Positions 54,901-62,758 of a stretch of 64,000 bases of DNA are shown here, piece by piece (the stretch's first letter is position 1; each line of letters starts with the position of its first letter). Below the pieces are notes generated by a model, which was not told the origin of the DNA, searched no databases, and was given only the letters and a program-made list of their open reading frames with translations. Position numbers and translations under genes: made by a program. The stretch is taken from assembly GCA_958348245.1 (NCBI GenBank), contig CATVYJ010000002.1, positions 1 through 64,000 of the forward strand, read 5' to 3'. This DNA comes from an uncultured Veillonellaceae bacterium. Its GTDB lineage: Bacteria; Bacillota; Negativicutes; Veillonellales; Dialisteraceae.

Positions 54901-55296
54901 TCATCCGATGGTCCACTCCTGCGTACGGCCGATGATCTCCCGCACCACCGCGCGGCCGCCCTCCAGACGGAAGACCGCGCCCTCGCCGCCTCCGTCGTAC
55001 ACCGCGGAAAGCGTGTCCTTCGCGCGGGCCTGCATGGCCGCCGCCGCTTCGGGCCGGGCGTCTTCCACGAGCCGCCCCGTGACGGAGAGCCAGCTCTTGT
55101 CCGGATGCACCGCGGCGACGCTCACGGCGGCGTTCTTCTTCAGCGCCCCGTAGAGAGGCGACTCCCGCCGCACCAGAATGTACAGCGCGCCGTCGTACCA
55201 GCACGCCGACGCGAGCGGGCACACACAGGGCCGCTCCCCGCCCGCCGCCACAAAAAACACGCCGCATTCTTCCAGATATTCCAAAGTCCGTTCCAT
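54901..55296 (-). CDS. Pyridoxamine 5'-phosphate oxidase-fold flavin-binding protein
   Basis: 131 residues from the ATG at 55296, chosen for GGGAGG upstream. The split-barrel flavin fold is suggested by YLEECGVFFVAAGGERPCVCPL at the start, WYDGALYILVRRESPLYGALKKNAAVSVAAVHPDKSWLSVTG-type strands, and a C-terminal AVVREIIGRT strand. Members bind FMN or related cofactors and act as reductases or oxidases of unknown substrate. Convergent with nothing; its terminator lies just before the pncB promoter. Confidence 0.78.
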   Translation of the reverse strand: MERTLEYLEECGVFFVAAGGERPCVCPLASACWYDGALYILVRRESPLYGALKKNAAVSVAAVHPDKSWLSVTGRLVEDARPEAAAAMQARAKDTLSAVYDGGGEGAVFRLEGGRAVVREIIGRTQEWTIG

Positions 55297-55466
55297 AGCG
55301 CTCCCTCCCGTTTCCTTCATTATACACCCAAACCCCGCCGCATCCCCGAGAGCAGCCGGTTCAGCTGAAACGCATCAAAAAAAGAGACGGGCCGCGCCCA
55401 TCCCTTTTCCGTTTCCTGCAGCGAATATATTTTCTATATTTTCTTCTTTCCGAAGAAAAACGGTGC

Positions 55467-55472
55467 TACAAT
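55467..55472 (+). promoter_or_regulatory. -10 element of the toxin mRNA
   Basis: TACAAT at 55467-55472; -35 weak (TTCTTT). The transcript would start near 55479, just before CCTCC (55480-55484), which can pair with GGAGG (55497-55501), the ribosome binding site. Confidence 0.6.
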
Positions 55473-55508
55473 AAAGACGCCTCCAAGCATTTGAAAGGAG
55501 GTGATCTC

Positions 55509-55604
55509 ATGGAGGTTATGCTTTATGTGTTGTGGACGACCCTGCTCGCCCCTGCGCTTCTCATCTACTGGAAAGAGTGGCTGAGGCGGCAGTCAAAAAA
55601 ATAG
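55509..55604 (+). CDS. Fst/holin-like type I toxin peptide
   Basis: 31 residues: a short polar start, a hydrophobic membrane helix (about 4-20, MLYVLWTTLLAPALLIYW) and a charged tail (KEWLRRQSKK). The pattern, with the Pro in the middle of the helix and charged C-terminus, is that of Fst/Ldr-family and related holin-like type I toxins that insert into the membrane. AAAGGAGG lies before the ATG. The toxin start region is repeated downstream of the terminator and an antisense promoter is present, as in the par locus of pAD1. Confidence 0.72.
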   Translation: MEVMLYVLWTTLLAPALLIYWKEWLRRQSKK

Positions 55605-55611
55605 GCAGGGA

Positions 55612-55642
55612 AAAAGGGATGGTGTTGCGGACCATCCCTTTT
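55612..55642. terminator. Bidirectional terminator shared by toxin mRNA and antisense RNA
   Basis: Stem AAAAGGGATGGT / ACCATCCCTTTT with a 7-nt loop, 7 nt after the toxin stop. Confidence 0.85.
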
Positions 55643-55644
55643 CT

Positions 55645-55674
55645 GATCTCATGGAGGAGATCGCTTTATGTGTT
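55645..55674 (+). repeat. Direct repeats of the toxin initiation region
   Basis: GATCTCATGGAGG (55645-55657) and GCTTTATGTGTT (55663-55674) repeat exactly the sequences at 55503-55515 and 55520-55531, which hold the toxin start codon. They correspond in position to DRa and DRb of pAD1 par. Confidence 0.8.
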
Positions 55675-55729
55675 TACGACTTTATTTTACCACACGCGCC
55701 CCGTTTTGCAAGCGCCGGGGCCTCGCCTT

Positions 55730-55963
55730 TTATTTTCCCATGGCCGCGAAGTCGTCTGCGGAGAGGAAGGCCACGGGGATGCCGAGGCTCTCGATGACGG
55801 CGCGGGCGTCGTCCCGCGTGTCGGCGGTGGTATGGATGCAGCACACCGCGCGGGCCGCGTCGATCGTGGTGAGGACGCCCAGGTATTCGTAGCCCTCGAG
55901 AATGCGGTTCACATAGTTTACGTCGTGCGGGGAAATTTCGATGTACAGTGCGTCAGGTTCCAT
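55730..55963 (-). CDS. DUF4911 family protein
   Basis: 77 residues; compact alpha/beta fold with ISPHDVNYVNRILEGYEYLGVLTTID and DDARAVIESLGIPVAF, as in DUF4911, a small family in Firmicutes and Negativicutes often next to trhP. Overlaps the end of the U32 gene by 11 nt, so co-transcribed with it. The known proteins have no assigned role; a link with tRNA hydroxylation is only inferred from gene neighbourhood. Confidence 0.8.
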   Translation of the reverse strand: MEPDALYIEISPHDVNYVNRILEGYEYLGVLTTIDAARAVCCIHTTADTRDDARAVIESLGIPVAFLSADDFAAMGK

Positions 55964-57179
55964 GAGCGCGCCTCCTCAGGATGGTATACGGCGGAAGCGG
56001 AACGTCCGTCCGCATGGTGAGAATTTCAAGGGGATGGGGCGCGGCGGCGACGGCCTCGCCCGCTTCATTGGCGAGCGCTCCGATGGCGAGAGGAAAGACG
56101 GAGCCGTCCGGCGCGAGGCATTCCACGGTCTCGCCCGCTTTGAAGTGGTTCCGCTGCTGGATGCGCGCCTCACCCGCTTCGCTCCCTTCGAGCACGAGCC
56201 CGACGAAATCGTAAGACTGCTCGGGCTGGGCTTTGCCGTAGTTCTGCGCATGTTCCGGCGCGCCGAGGGCGAAGCCCGTGGTGTAGGGCCGGTGGGAAAT
56301 TTTTTCCAGCTCTTCCCTCCATTCGGGCCGCATGCGGAAGTCCGGCCCCTCCGCATAGTACGCGTCGATGGCTTTCCGGTAGACCGCGGTGACGGCGGCG
56401 GCGTAGTACACGCTCTTCATGCGCCCTTCGATCTTGAGGCTCGCGGCCCCCGCGGCGGCCAGCTCGGGGATGTGGTCGATGAGGCAGAGGTCTTTGCTGT
56501 TCAGGATGTACGTGCCGTGCGCGTCTTCTTCGATGGGCCAGTACTGGCCGGGGCGCGTCTCTTCCACGAGGGCGTACTTGAATCGGCACGCCTGAATGCA
56601 TTCGCCCCGGTTCGACTGGCGGCGTCCGTCGGTGAAGAAATTCGACAGGAGGCACCGCCCGGACCAGCTGATGCACATGGCGCCGTGCACGAAGTATTCC
56701 AGCTCCACGTCCACCCTGCGGCGGATGTCCCCCATCTCCGCGATGGACACTTCCCGGGCGAGGACCACGCGGCTCGCGCCCATGTCCTTCCACGCCTGCA
56801 CGGTGCGCCAGTTCGCGGCGCTCGCCTGGGTGGACACGTGAAGGGGCAGGCGGGGCGCGGCGCGGCGCGCGAGCTGGAAGACGCCCAGATCGGACACGAG
56901 GGCCGCGTCCGCGCCGATGCTTTCCAGAAATTGCAGGTAGTCCCCGAGGCCGTCCAGATCGGCGTTGCGGGGGATGACGTTCACCGTGACGTACATTTTC
57001 CTGCCCCGGCTGTGGACGAAGTCCGCCGCTTCTTTCATTTCTTCGGGAGAGAAATTGCCCCCGTAGGCCCGCAGGCCCCATCCGCGGCCCGCGAGGTACA
57101 CCGCGTCCGCGCCGTAGCGCACGGCCATTTTCAGTTTTTCCATATTGCCCGCCGGAGCGAGCAGTTCCATGTGATTCAT
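55953..57179 (-). CDS. U32-family tRNA hydroxylation protein (TrhP/YrrO-like)
   Basis: 408 residues, peptidase U32 family: MELLAPAGNMEKLKMAVRYGADAVYLAG start, YVTVNVIPRNADL, HVSTQASAANWRTV, and the Cys-rich segment with CISWSGRCLLSNF, NRGECIQACRFKY (Fe-S ligands) about residues 170-210. In B. subtilis and E. coli TrhP/YegQ members hydroxylate U34 of tRNA in the first step to 5-methoxyuridine. It sits directly after the O-methyltransferase that does the second step, as in yrrM-yrrN-yrrO. Overlaps its neighbours by a few nt. Confidence 0.87.
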   Translation of the reverse strand: MNHMELLAPAGNMEKLKMAVRYGADAVYLAGRGWGLRAYGGNFSPEEMKEAADFVHSRGRKMYVTVNVIPRNADLDGLGDYLQFLESIGADAALVSDLGVFQLARRAAPRLPLHVSTQASAANWRTVQAWKDMGASRVVLAREVSIAEMGDIRRRVDVELEYFVHGAMCISWSGRCLLSNFFTDGRRQSNRGECIQACRFKYALVEETRPGQYWPIEEDAHGTYILNSKDLCLIDHIPELAAAGAASLKIEGRMKSVYYAAAVTAVYRKAIDAYYAEGPDFRMRPEWREELEKISHRPYTTGFALGAPEHAQNYGKAQPEQSYDFVGLVLEGSEAGEARIQQRNHFKAGETVECLAPDGSVFPLAIGALANEAGEAVAAAPHPLEILTMRTDVPLPPYTILRRRAHGT

Positions 57180-57772
57180 TGCGTATCCTTTTTTCTGCGC
57201 GACACGGCGAGGCCGTCCCCTTCGGCGGCGACGCGCGTGTCATATTTGTCGTGTACATAAGCGAGGTAGTCCCGAAGGCGCATCACCAGCGTGCGGTACC
57301 GGTGCGGCACGGGCCCCGCGCCCAGGACGAGCCCCCGGAAGAGCACGTTGTCCGCGGCGATGACCGCCTCCGGCGAGAGCAGCGGCTCGGCGAGGCGCAG
57401 ATGCGCCAGGTACTGCCCCTTCGGCCCGTCGAGATAGAGGAAATCGAACGGCCCGGCAAGGCGGCCGATGACCTCCGCCGCGTCGCCCGCATGGCACAGG
57501 ACGCGCCCTTCGCAGCCCGCTTCCCGCACGGCGCGCACTGCCCGGGCATGGCGCGCGGGGTCGAGCTCGATCGTCTCGATAACCGCCTCCGGGCAGCGCT
57601 CCGCCATGAGGAGCGCCGAGAAGCCGATGGCCGTGCCGATTTCCAGAATGCGCCGGGGACGGGCGGAAGCGCACGCCGCAAGGAGCGCCGCCCGCTCCTC
57701 TCCGCGGAGAATGGGCACGCGGTCCCGCGCGGCTTCCTCCTCCAGCCGGCCGAGCACGTCACGAATGGCCAT
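57176..57772 (-). CDS. trmR: tRNA 5-hydroxyuridine methyltransferase (TrmR/YrrM-like)
   Basis: 198 residues, class I SAM-dependent O-methyltransferase family 3: EIGTAIGFSALLMAER (SAM motif I, about residues 43-58), YLDGPKGQYLAHL (acidic post-I and metal site) and DNVLFRGLV (metal-binding Asp/Asn). In B. subtilis the ortholog converts 5-hydroxyuridine to 5-methoxyuridine at tRNA position 34. Start at 57772 lies inside the end of mltG and follows GAGG. The mltG-trmR-trhP order equals yrrL-yrrM-yrrO, which supports the assignment. Confidence 0.85.
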   Translation of the reverse strand: MAIRDVLGRLEEEAARDRVPILRGEERAALLAACASARPRRILEIGTAIGFSALLMAERCPEAVIETIELDPARHARAVRAVREAGCEGRVLCHAGDAAEVIGRLAGPFDFLYLDGPKGQYLAHLRLAEPLLSPEAVIAADNVLFRGLVLGAGPVPHRYRTLVMRLRDYLAYVHDKYDTRVAAEGDGLAVSRRKKDTQ

Positions 57773-58793
57773 AAATATCCTCGATGGCCTGCAGATGTTC
57801 TTCATACGTCCGGAGGAAGACGTGATGCCCGTCGGCCTTCGCCACGTAGTACAGGTACTCGCCCGGCTCCGCGGCGAGTACGGCAAGGATGGCGGACCGT
57901 CCCGGCGCGCCGATGGGTCCCGGAGGCAGGCCCGTCCTCTGATACGTATTGTACGGCGAGTCCACTTTGAGGTCCGCCGTGGAGAGCTCAGGCTTCACCC
58001 TGCCCAGAGCGTACTGCACCGCCGCGTCGATCTGGAGCGGCATGCCCGCCCGGAGCCGCGCGAAGATCACCGATGCGATGGGCTCCTGATCCTCGGGATA
58101 GCGCGCTTCCCGCTCCACGAGAGACGCGATGGTCATGAGGTCGTGCAGGGAGAGCCCCTTCGCTTCCGCCCGGCGGCGGATATCCCCGTCGAGCACTTCG
58201 TCCGTCCGGCGGTACAGGATGTCGCAGATGTCCCGCGGGGACGCTTCATCCGGGATGTCGTACGTATCGGCGAAGAGGAATCCCTCGCCCGCCACCGCCG
58301 CGGGCTCCGGCCCCTTCATGTAGGGAAGCGGCGCATACGTCTCCGCCTCCTCCAGAAATCCCTCCGCCCCGGGAAGGCCCGCGTCCCGCAGGATGGCCGC
58401 GATCTGCGCCGCCGTGGACCCTTCGGGGATGGTCACCGTCTCGAAAGACACCGTGCCGCGCCGGAGCGCCGCGATGGCCTCCGCGGCGGAGAGCCCCCGG
58501 GCGAGGCGGTACTCGCCGTGCTTCAGGGCATTCCCCTCGCTGTTCAGGAGCAGCGCGAGGCGGAAGACCCGGGCGCTCCGGATGATCCCCTCCCGCTCAA
58601 GCAGCTCCCCGATGGCCGCGCCGGTCATATTTTCCTCCACGCGCACCACCGCGCTCCCGTCCCGCGGGGGCCGGTCGTCCGCGTAGAGATACTGCCACAG
58701 CGCGCCCAGCAGGATGAGCAGCAGCAGCACCGCGCACGCCGCGCCGAGAAAGAGCCGCTGCCCCCGGGGCAGCTCCATGAAATCTTTCCACAT
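57759..58793 (-). CDS. mltG: Endolytic transglycosylase MltG (YceG-like)
   Basis: 344 residues from ATG at 58793, preceded by GTGAGG with 6-nt spacing (a GTG 12 nt further up is possible). One N-terminal membrane helix (about 17-35), a LysM-like region, and the YceG domain with SLVEREA (catalytic Glu), ASVIFARLRAGMPLQIDAAVQYALG and LPPGPIGAPGRSAI. MltG cleaves nascent glycan strands and sets their length. First gene of the minus-strand operon with trmR, trhP and DUF4911. Confidence 0.9.
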   Translation of the reverse strand: MWKDFMELPRGQRLFLGAACAVLLLLILLGALWQYLYADDRPPRDGSAVVRVEENMTGAAIGELLEREGIIRSARVFRLALLLNSEGNALKHGEYRLARGLSAAEAIAALRRGTVSFETVTIPEGSTAAQIAAILRDAGLPGAEGFLEEAETYAPLPYMKGPEPAAVAGEGFLFADTYDIPDEASPRDICDILYRRTDEVLDGDIRRRAEAKGLSLHDLMTIASLVEREARYPEDQEPIASVIFARLRAGMPLQIDAAVQYALGRVKPELSTADLKVDSPYNTYQRTGLPPGPIGAPGRSAILAVLAAEPGEYLYYVAKADGHHVFLRTYEEHLQAIEDIYGHS

Positions 58794-58889
58794 AGGCATC
58801 CTCACTGCGAAAATGATTTTACAAATTTCACCCGTTTATTATATCATATGCATGAATGAAATCCGCCTGCGGGCGAAGAGGAGGCACGA

Positions 58890-59282
58890 ATGATACTGCA
58901 AAAAGGACTGGTGGGCACGGCGTCGAGAGTGGTCGCGGAAACGGATACGGCGCGCGCCGTGGGGAGCGGGAGCCTCCCCGTGTGCGCCACGCCGGTGCTC
59001 TCCGCCGTGATGGAAGCGGCCGCCTGCGCCGCCATCGAAGGGTGCCTCCCCGCGTCGGCCGCGACCGTGGGCATCTCCATCGCGCTCCGCCACACGTCGC
59101 CCACGCTCGTGGGGCGCACCGTCACCGCCCGGGCGGAGCTCACCGGGACCGAAGGCCGCCTCCTCACCTTCCGCATCACCGCCGAAGACGACGCGGGCCC
59201 CGTGGGCGAGGCGGAGCACGTGCGCTGCCTCATCGAGACCGCGCCCTTCCTGGAAAAAGCGGAGAAGAAATACAAGAAATGA
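58890..59282 (+). CDS. FlK-like hotdog-fold thioesterase
   Basis: 130 residues. Hotdog fold close to fluoroacetyl-CoA thioesterase FlK: GSGSLPVCATPVLSAVMEAAA, ATVGISIALRHTSPTLVGRTVTARA, LTFRITAEDDAGPVGEAEHVRCLIE. FlK uses Thr, Glu and His; the Thr-Pro (ATP, about 34), Glu (ME, about 42) and His (RH, about 68) are present. Substrate is not given by sequence and need not be fluoroacetyl-CoA; related members are common as housekeeping acyl-CoA hydrolases. Overlaps the next gene by 4 nt. Confidence 0.82.
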   Translation: MILQKGLVGTASRVVAETDTARAVGSGSLPVCATPVLSAVMEAAACAAIEGCLPASAATVGISIALRHTSPTLVGRTVTARAELTGTEGRLLTFRITAEDDAGPVGEAEHVRCLIETAPFLEKAEKKYKK

Positions 59283-60214
59283 TCGTCAGCGCCAGCCGCC
59301 GGACAGACCTGCCTGCCTTCCACGCAGACTGGCTGTGCCGGCGTTTTTCAGAAGGGTCTGTCCTCGTGAAGAATCCCTACAACGCGCACCGGGCCGCCCG
59401 CGTCCCTCTTACGCCGGACGCGGTGGACGGGATCGTCTTCTGGACGAAAAATCCCCTCCCCCTCGCGCGGCGGCTGTCCCTCTTCGACCCGTACCCGTAT
59501 TATTTCCAGTGGACCCTCACGCCCTACGGCCGGGACCTCGAGCCCGGCCTCCCGGAGAAATCCCGCCTCCTCGCAGCCTTCCGCGAGCTTTCCGCGCGCA
59601 TCGGGCCCCTCCGCCTCGTGTGGCGCTACGACCCGGTGCTCATTTCGCCCGCATGGACGGCGGCGCGCCATGCGGAAACATTCGCCGCCTTCTGCGCCTC
59701 CCTCGCCGGCGCATGCGACACGTGCGTGGTGAGCTTCCTCGACCGCTACCGCCACCGGGAAACAATCCTCCGGGCCCTCGCCGTCCGCCCGCCGAATGAT
59801 GCGGAGCGGGAGATGCTGCTCCGCGCTTTCACAAAAAGCGCCGCCCGGTACGGCTTTGACCTCCGGGCGTGCTGCGAAGCGGGCACGGGGCTCCCTCCCG
59901 CCGCCTGCGTCGACGCCCCGCGCCTCGAAGCCATCGCGGGCGTCCCCTTCGCCCGCCTGCGCGACCCATACCAGCGCGGGGGCTGCGCGTGCGCTCCCTC
60001 CGTGGATATCGGCGCGTACAATACCTGCCCCGGAGGCTGCGTCTACTGCTACGCCGTGCGCGCACCCCGCGCCATCCGTCCCGCAGCGCCGGATGCGCCC
60101 TGCCTCGGCGATCCCGTCACGGCCGCCGACATCGTCACGGAGCGGCCCATGCCCCGCCTCCGCCGGCCCGCGCCGGCCTCCCTCTTTTCGTCCGATGAAA
60201 GGAATCCATCATGA
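59279..60214 (+). CDS. DUF1848 family Fe-S protein
   Basis: 311 residues. MIVSASRRTDLPAFHADWL, NPYNA, and the C-terminal Cys set GGCACAPSVDIGAYNTCPGGCVYCYA (about residues 245-270, split here) are the DUF1848 signature. The CxYCYA pattern resembles a radical-SAM-like cluster site, and the family is annotated as a putative Fe-S enzyme. Function is unknown. It overlaps both the thioesterase and the PflX-like gene, so the three form a coupled operon. Confidence 0.85.
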   Translation: MIVSASRRTDLPAFHADWLCRRFSEGSVLVKNPYNAHRAARVPLTPDAVDGIVFWTKNPLPLARRLSLFDPYPYYFQWTLTPYGRDLEPGLPEKSRLLAAFRELSARIGPLRLVWRYDPVLISPAWTAARHAETFAAFCASLAGACDTCVVSFLDRYRHRETILRALAVRPPNDAEREMLLRAFTKSAARYGFDLRACCEAGTGLPPAACVDAPRLEAIAGVPFARLRDPYQRGGCACAPSVDIGAYNTCPGGCVYCYAVRAPRAIRPAAPDAPCLGDPVTAADIVTERPMPRLRRPAPASLFSSDERNPS

Positions 60215-61122
60215 GCCTCTGCAATCTCTGCCCCCGCCGGTGCCGCGTGGCGCGCAAACTGTCCATGCATGACGACGGCCCCGCGGGCTACTGCCGTCTG
60301 GGCGTCCTCCCCGTAGTGGCCCGGGCGGCGCTCCATCACTGGGAAGAGCCCTGCATCAGCGGCACCCGCGGCGCGGGGACCGTCTTCTTTTCCGGGTGCA
60401 ATCTCTCCTGCGTGTACTGCCAGAATTACGAAATCTCCGAGCTCGAGAAAGGCACGGAAATCTCCGTCGAACGCCTCCGGGAAATTTATTTCGAACTCAT
60501 CCGGCAGGGCGCGCACAATATCGACCTCGTGACGCCCACCCACTTCACCCACGCGATTTACCAGAGCCTCGCCGAGCCGCTCCCCGTGCCCGTGGTGTAC
60601 AACTGCGGCGGCTACGAAAGCGCGCACACCGTGGCCTTCCTGCGGAAAAAGATCCAGATCTGGCTGCCCGACCTGAAGTACAGCGACAGCCGCGCCGCCG
60701 CGCGCTACAGCGGAGCCCCGGACTACTTCGACCGCGCCGTGGAGGCCATCGAGCAGATGTTCCGCCAGACCGGCCCCTGCGACATCGGGCCCGACGGGCT
60801 CCTGCGGCGCGGCGTGCTCATCCGCCACCTCGTCCTGCCGGGCCAGCTGGACAATACGAAGGGCGTCCTCGACTACATCGCCGAGACCTTCCGCCCGGGC
60901 GACGTCCTCGTGAGCCTCCTGCGCCAGTACGTCCCCTGCGGCCGCGCCGCGGACTACCCCGAGATCAACCGCCGCCTCTCCGACGAAGAATACGACGAAG
61001 CGGTGCGCTATCTGGAAGACCTCGGCATCGAGGACGGCTACCTCCAGCAGAAAGACTCCGCCGACGCCGCCTATACGCCCGCCTTCGACGGCACGGGCGT
61101 CCTCGCCGCCGGCCCCGCGTAA
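60211..61122 (+). CDS. Radical SAM protein of the PflX group (COG1313 type)
   Basis: 303 residues. CNLCPRRCRVAR (start), HHWEEPCISGTRGAGTVFF, the radical SAM cluster CNLSCVYCQNYEIS (CxxxCxxC, about residues 63-76), NIDLVTPTHF, RHLVLPG and QYVPCG. Members are related to pyruvate formate-lyase activases, but those next to DUF1848 have no proved target. It overlaps the DUF1848 gene by 4 nt. A terminator follows. Together with the upstream Fe-S protein this operon looks like a small anaerobic enzyme-maturation or modification unit. Confidence 0.88.
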   Translation: MSLCNLCPRRCRVARKLSMHDDGPAGYCRLGVLPVVARAALHHWEEPCISGTRGAGTVFFSGCNLSCVYCQNYEISELEKGTEISVERLREIYFELIRQGAHNIDLVTPTHFTHAIYQSLAEPLPVPVVYNCGGYESAHTVAFLRKKIQIWLPDLKYSDSRAAARYSGAPDYFDRAVEAIEQMFRQTGPCDIGPDGLLRRGVLIRHLVLPGQLDNTKGVLDYIAETFRPGDVLVSLLRQYVPCGRAADYPEINRRLSDEEYDEAVRYLEDLGIEDGYLQQKDSADAAYTPAFDGTGVLAAGPA

Positions 61123-61130
61123 AAAGGAAA

Positions 61131-61159
61131 AAGAACGGAAGCCCGCCGTTCTTTTTTTG
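61131..61159 (+). terminator. Terminator of the thioesterase/DUF1848/PflX operon
   Basis: AAGAACGG / CCGTTCTT stem and seven T. Confidence 0.9.
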
Positions 61160-61239
61160 TGCTATCATGGCGGCAGATGTTCCGCATCCCGAAAGAAGCC
61201 TTTCCATGAAACCGCCCGCCCTCTCTGTCCAGCGTGCAA

Positions 61240-61269
61240 AAATGCCCTCCCGTTTGTGGGAGAGCATTT
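61240..61269. terminator. Terminator of the alcohol dehydrogenase gene
   Basis: AAATGCCCTCCC / GGGAGAGCATTT stem; minus strand gives five T after the stem. Confidence 0.85.
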
Positions 61270-61279
61270 CTTTTTTGGC

Positions 61280-62353
61280 TTATTTCGCTTTGCGGTTCAA
61301 TTCCTCCAGGTCGAGGATCGCCTGCAGCAGCATTTCCTTCGTCACCTTGTACGGCGACTGGTCGAGATCGTACTTCGTGGACGCGTGCTCCGCGAGGCGC
61401 TCCGCCGTGGAGAGGCTTTCCCCCACATCGGCGAGGCAGTGCGGCAGCGCGAGCGCCCGGCAGAAGTCGAGCATCTGGTCCCGCGCTTCGAACTGTTTGT
61501 CCAGCGTGAGCAGCACCAGCGTCCCGTAGCACACCACCGCGCCGTGGAGATACTCCTGATCGTGCTCCACTTCGGTGTGGCCGTTGTAAATGGCGTGGCC
61601 CACGCTCGAATTGTAATCGCCGGTGAGGCAGTTCGACACGAGCCCCGTCGTGACGATGACCAGCTGCACCACCCGCTCGAAATCTTCCGTGATTTCCTTC
61701 CGGTCAAAGGCCTCCATGGCCGCCACGCCGTAGCGGATGAGCTCGTCCGAGCAGTTTCCCGCCATCTGCGCGCCCAGGCTGCGGATGTACGGCACATACT
61801 CGTCGCCCCGGATGGAGAAGAGCACCTCGTACTGCTTCGACAGCGCGTCGCCGATGCCCGCCCAGAAATAATCCCGCGGCGAATGGATGATGACTTCCGT
61901 ATTGATGAACGTATGGTACGCCGGACGCGTGCGGTACCACACCTGCTGGAACGACCCGTCCTCGTGGTACGCCACGCACACCGCCGTCACGGGCGCGCAG
62001 TTCGAACACAGCGTGGGGAAAGAAAAGACCGGCTTGTGCATGTACTCCGCGGCGATTTTCGCCGTATCGATGGCGCGGCCGCCGCCCACGGCGAAAATCA
62101 TGTCCGCCTGCGCCACCTCGGGAATCTCCGTGAGCGCCTTCGCCGGGCCGAAGCCGCTGTTCTCGCCGTACTGGAACGAGCCGAGAATCTCAATCTGCCC
62201 TTCGCAGGCCTTCCGGATGGCCGGCTCCGCCGCCGCGCGGGACTTCTCCCCGCCGATAATCACCGCCGTCTTTCCATATTCGCCGCAGATGCCGGGCACC
62301 GCGTCGTACGCATCCGCCCCGATGGTATAGCTGGGGAAAAACTGATTCGTCAT
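61280..62353 (-). CDS. Iron-containing alcohol dehydrogenase family protein (GldA/YbdH-like)
   Basis: 357 residues. N-terminal Rossmann part with PSYTIGADAYDAVPGICGEYGKTAVIIGG and FAVGGGRAIDTAKIAAEY (GGGxxxDxxK nucleotide site), and a helical metal domain with DALSKQYE (Asp), SSVGHAIYNG (His) and HGAVVCYGTL (His) as metal ligands. Family members are glycerol or hydroxycarboxylate dehydrogenases; the YbdH-like PSYTIG start slightly favours the latter. Start at 62353 follows AAAGGAGAG. Confidence 0.87.
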   Translation of the reverse strand: MTNQFFPSYTIGADAYDAVPGICGEYGKTAVIIGGEKSRAAAEPAIRKACEGQIEILGSFQYGENSGFGPAKALTEIPEVAQADMIFAVGGGRAIDTAKIAAEYMHKPVFSFPTLCSNCAPVTAVCVAYHEDGSFQQVWYRTRPAYHTFINTEVIIHSPRDYFWAGIGDALSKQYEVLFSIRGDEYVPYIRSLGAQMAGNCSDELIRYGVAAMEAFDRKEITEDFERVVQLVIVTTGLVSNCLTGDYNSSVGHAIYNGHTEVEHDQEYLHGAVVCYGTLVLLTLDKQFEARDQMLDFCRALALPHCLADVGESLSTAERLAEHASTKYDLDQSPYKVTKEMLLQAILDLEELNRKAK

Positions 62354-62484
62354 AAAAGAGCTCTCCTTTCTAAAAAACTCATGAAACCCGTACATTTTTA
62401 TATTATAACGCACTTTCCCCTCTCGCATCCGCCCCGCACGGGAAATCCGTAAAATTTTTTCAGGCCTTCCGCCAAGAAGCATGA

Positions 62485-62511
62485 AAAAAGCAGGTTAAAG
62501 ACCTGCTTTTT
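62485..62511 (-). terminator. Terminator of the zinc-ribbon gene
   Basis: AAAAGCAGGT / ACCTGCTTTT stem with A/T runs, 10 nt after the stop. Confidence 0.85.
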
Positions 62512-62521
62512 CATAAGGGAT

Positions 62522-62677
62522 TCATCTGACGCGGTTTTTCACCCATCGGTGCGCCCGGCCATTCAGTTTGGGACAGCTTCCCGGCTGCGGACGACCCGCC
62601 AGCTCGGATTTGATCATCTTCTTCCCGCACTGTGTGCACATCCATTCCACCTGTTTAATATGTTTGATTTCCGCCAT
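62522..62677 (-). CDS. Small zinc-ribbon-like protein
   Basis: 51 residues. Cys-x-x-Cys (CTQC) near residue 14 and Cys-Pro..His (CPKLNGRAH) near residue 35 form a C-C..C-H set, with a basic C-terminus (HRWVKNRVR). GGAGGT is 7 nt from the ATG. Likely a compact zinc-binding or nucleic-acid/protein adaptor; family not recognised. It follows the membrane protein gene after about 80 nt on the same strand. Confidence 0.72.
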   Translation of the reverse strand: MAEIKHIKQVEWMCTQCGKKMIKSELAGRPQPGSCPKLNGRAHRWVKNRVR

Positions 62678-62758
62678 GATGTATACCTCCTTTGGATATA
62701 TGTGGAAATTTTCAATCCGTTTGACGCCGCATATAGTAGATACACTATTGCAAAGAAA

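Larger units (their letters stand above)
55606..55677 (-). ncRNA. Candidate antisense antitoxin RNA
   Basis: Minus strand promoter TTGCAA (55706-55711), 16-nt spacer, TAAAAT (55684-55689), start near 55677. The transcript would run through the copy of the toxin start region (55645-55674) and end at the shared terminator (55612-55642), about 70 nt. It would pair with the toxin mRNA at the two direct repeats and the terminator. Confidence 0.6.
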
